DNA of 15,481 nucleotides from Bacteroidales bacterium (GTDB taxonomy: Bacteria > Bacteroidota > Bacteroidia > Bacteroidales > P3): positions 1-15,481 of the forward strand of contig CAAGHV010000151.1 of NCBI GenBank assembly GCA_900769785.1. The letters are read 5' to 3'. Made by a program: the position numbers and the translations under genes. Shown in pieces: positions 15,317 through 15,481 of this stretch (position 1 is the first letter of the stretch; each line of letters opens with the position of its first letter). The notes under the pieces were generated by a model. The model saw only the letters and a list, made by a program, of their open reading frames with translations. It was not told the origin of the DNA and made no database searches.

Positions 15317-15481
15317 TTATTTTACTATCAACTTGGCGGTTGATTTGACGTCGGTGTTATATATGTGTACAAAATATGCCCCCTTGGTCCAATTGCTTAC
15401 ATAAATGGTTTTGTTCAACAATCCTTCGCACTTTATAGTTTCGGAAATAATTGTTCTTCCATTAATATCGGTCAATATAAA
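15317..15481 (-). CDS. C-terminal fragment of a T9SS-exported protein (partial)
   Basis: Only the last 54 codons and the TAA stop are in the window; the gene continues past the right edge. The translated end reads ILTDINGRTIISETIKCEG, then NKTIYVSNWTKGAYFVHIY, and finishes STAKLIVK. This is the second half of a type A T9SS sorting domain: the D-I-N-G-R turn, the hydrophobic strand before W-x-K-G-x-Y-x-V, and the basic-hydrophobic end. The protein should be exported across the outer membrane by the type IX system. The functional part is outside the window, so the role is unknown. A clean terminator follows the gene. Confidence 0.85.
   Translation of the reverse strand, partial: FILTDINGRTIISETIKCEGLLNKTIYVSNWTKGAYFVHIYNTDVKSTAKLIVK

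Overview
The window looks like chromosomal DNA from a low-GC member of the Bacteroidetes, most likely Bacteroidales. Three proteins end in type IX secretion (T9SS) sorting domains. There is a UpxY/NusG-like antiterminator, two head-GIN (DUF2807) proteins, and a Pif1-like helicase with HRDC and helix-turn-helix parts. Several upstream regions carry the Bacteroidetes -7 element (TAnnTTTG), and no clear Shine-Dalgarno sequences are visible. I cannot name the species from sequence alone.

Left block (21-6521, all on the minus strand, read right to left): a coiled-coil protein with an outer-membrane barrel-like end, a UpxY-like antiterminator 7 bp later, a 151-bp spacer, an ECF sigma factor, a GIN-domain surface protein, a single-pass anti-sigma-like protein, a GIN protein fused to a probable beta-barrel, and a small META/HslJ-like lipoprotein. 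The sigma-GIN-anti-sigma trio is packed with 10-11 bp gaps and is surely co-transcribed. I read the block as a candidate envelope-sensing or envelope-remodelling regulon. The two barrel-ended proteins share a DWS(T/A)RP motif at the start of the barrel.

Middle (6522-7665): the probable promoter of the left block, a perfect 12-bp inverted repeat, and an IS1595/ISXO2-like insertion sequence that has lost its catalytic centre but keeps both terminal inverted repeats. Next to it is a 134-bp segment of nested inverted repeats. An 18-bp direct repeat lies on either side of the whole region.

Right block (7666-15481): a nitroreductase-family flavoprotein on the minus strand diverges from a T9SS-exported Lys-C-like serine protease. 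A strong hairpin follows, then the large helicase. A 19-bp hairpin separates the helicase from a convergent T9SS-exported protein with two fibronectin type III domains. A 744-bp intergenic region holds AT-rich DNA, a structured repeat-like segment and a clear minus-strand terminator. That terminator ends a third T9SS substrate, of which only the last 54 residues are inside the window.

No tRNA, rRNA or CRISPR array was seen. No completely unknown system is proven here. The best candidate for something undescribed is the left operon, which joins an antiterminator, an ECF sigma/anti-sigma pair and paired GIN and barrel surface proteins.
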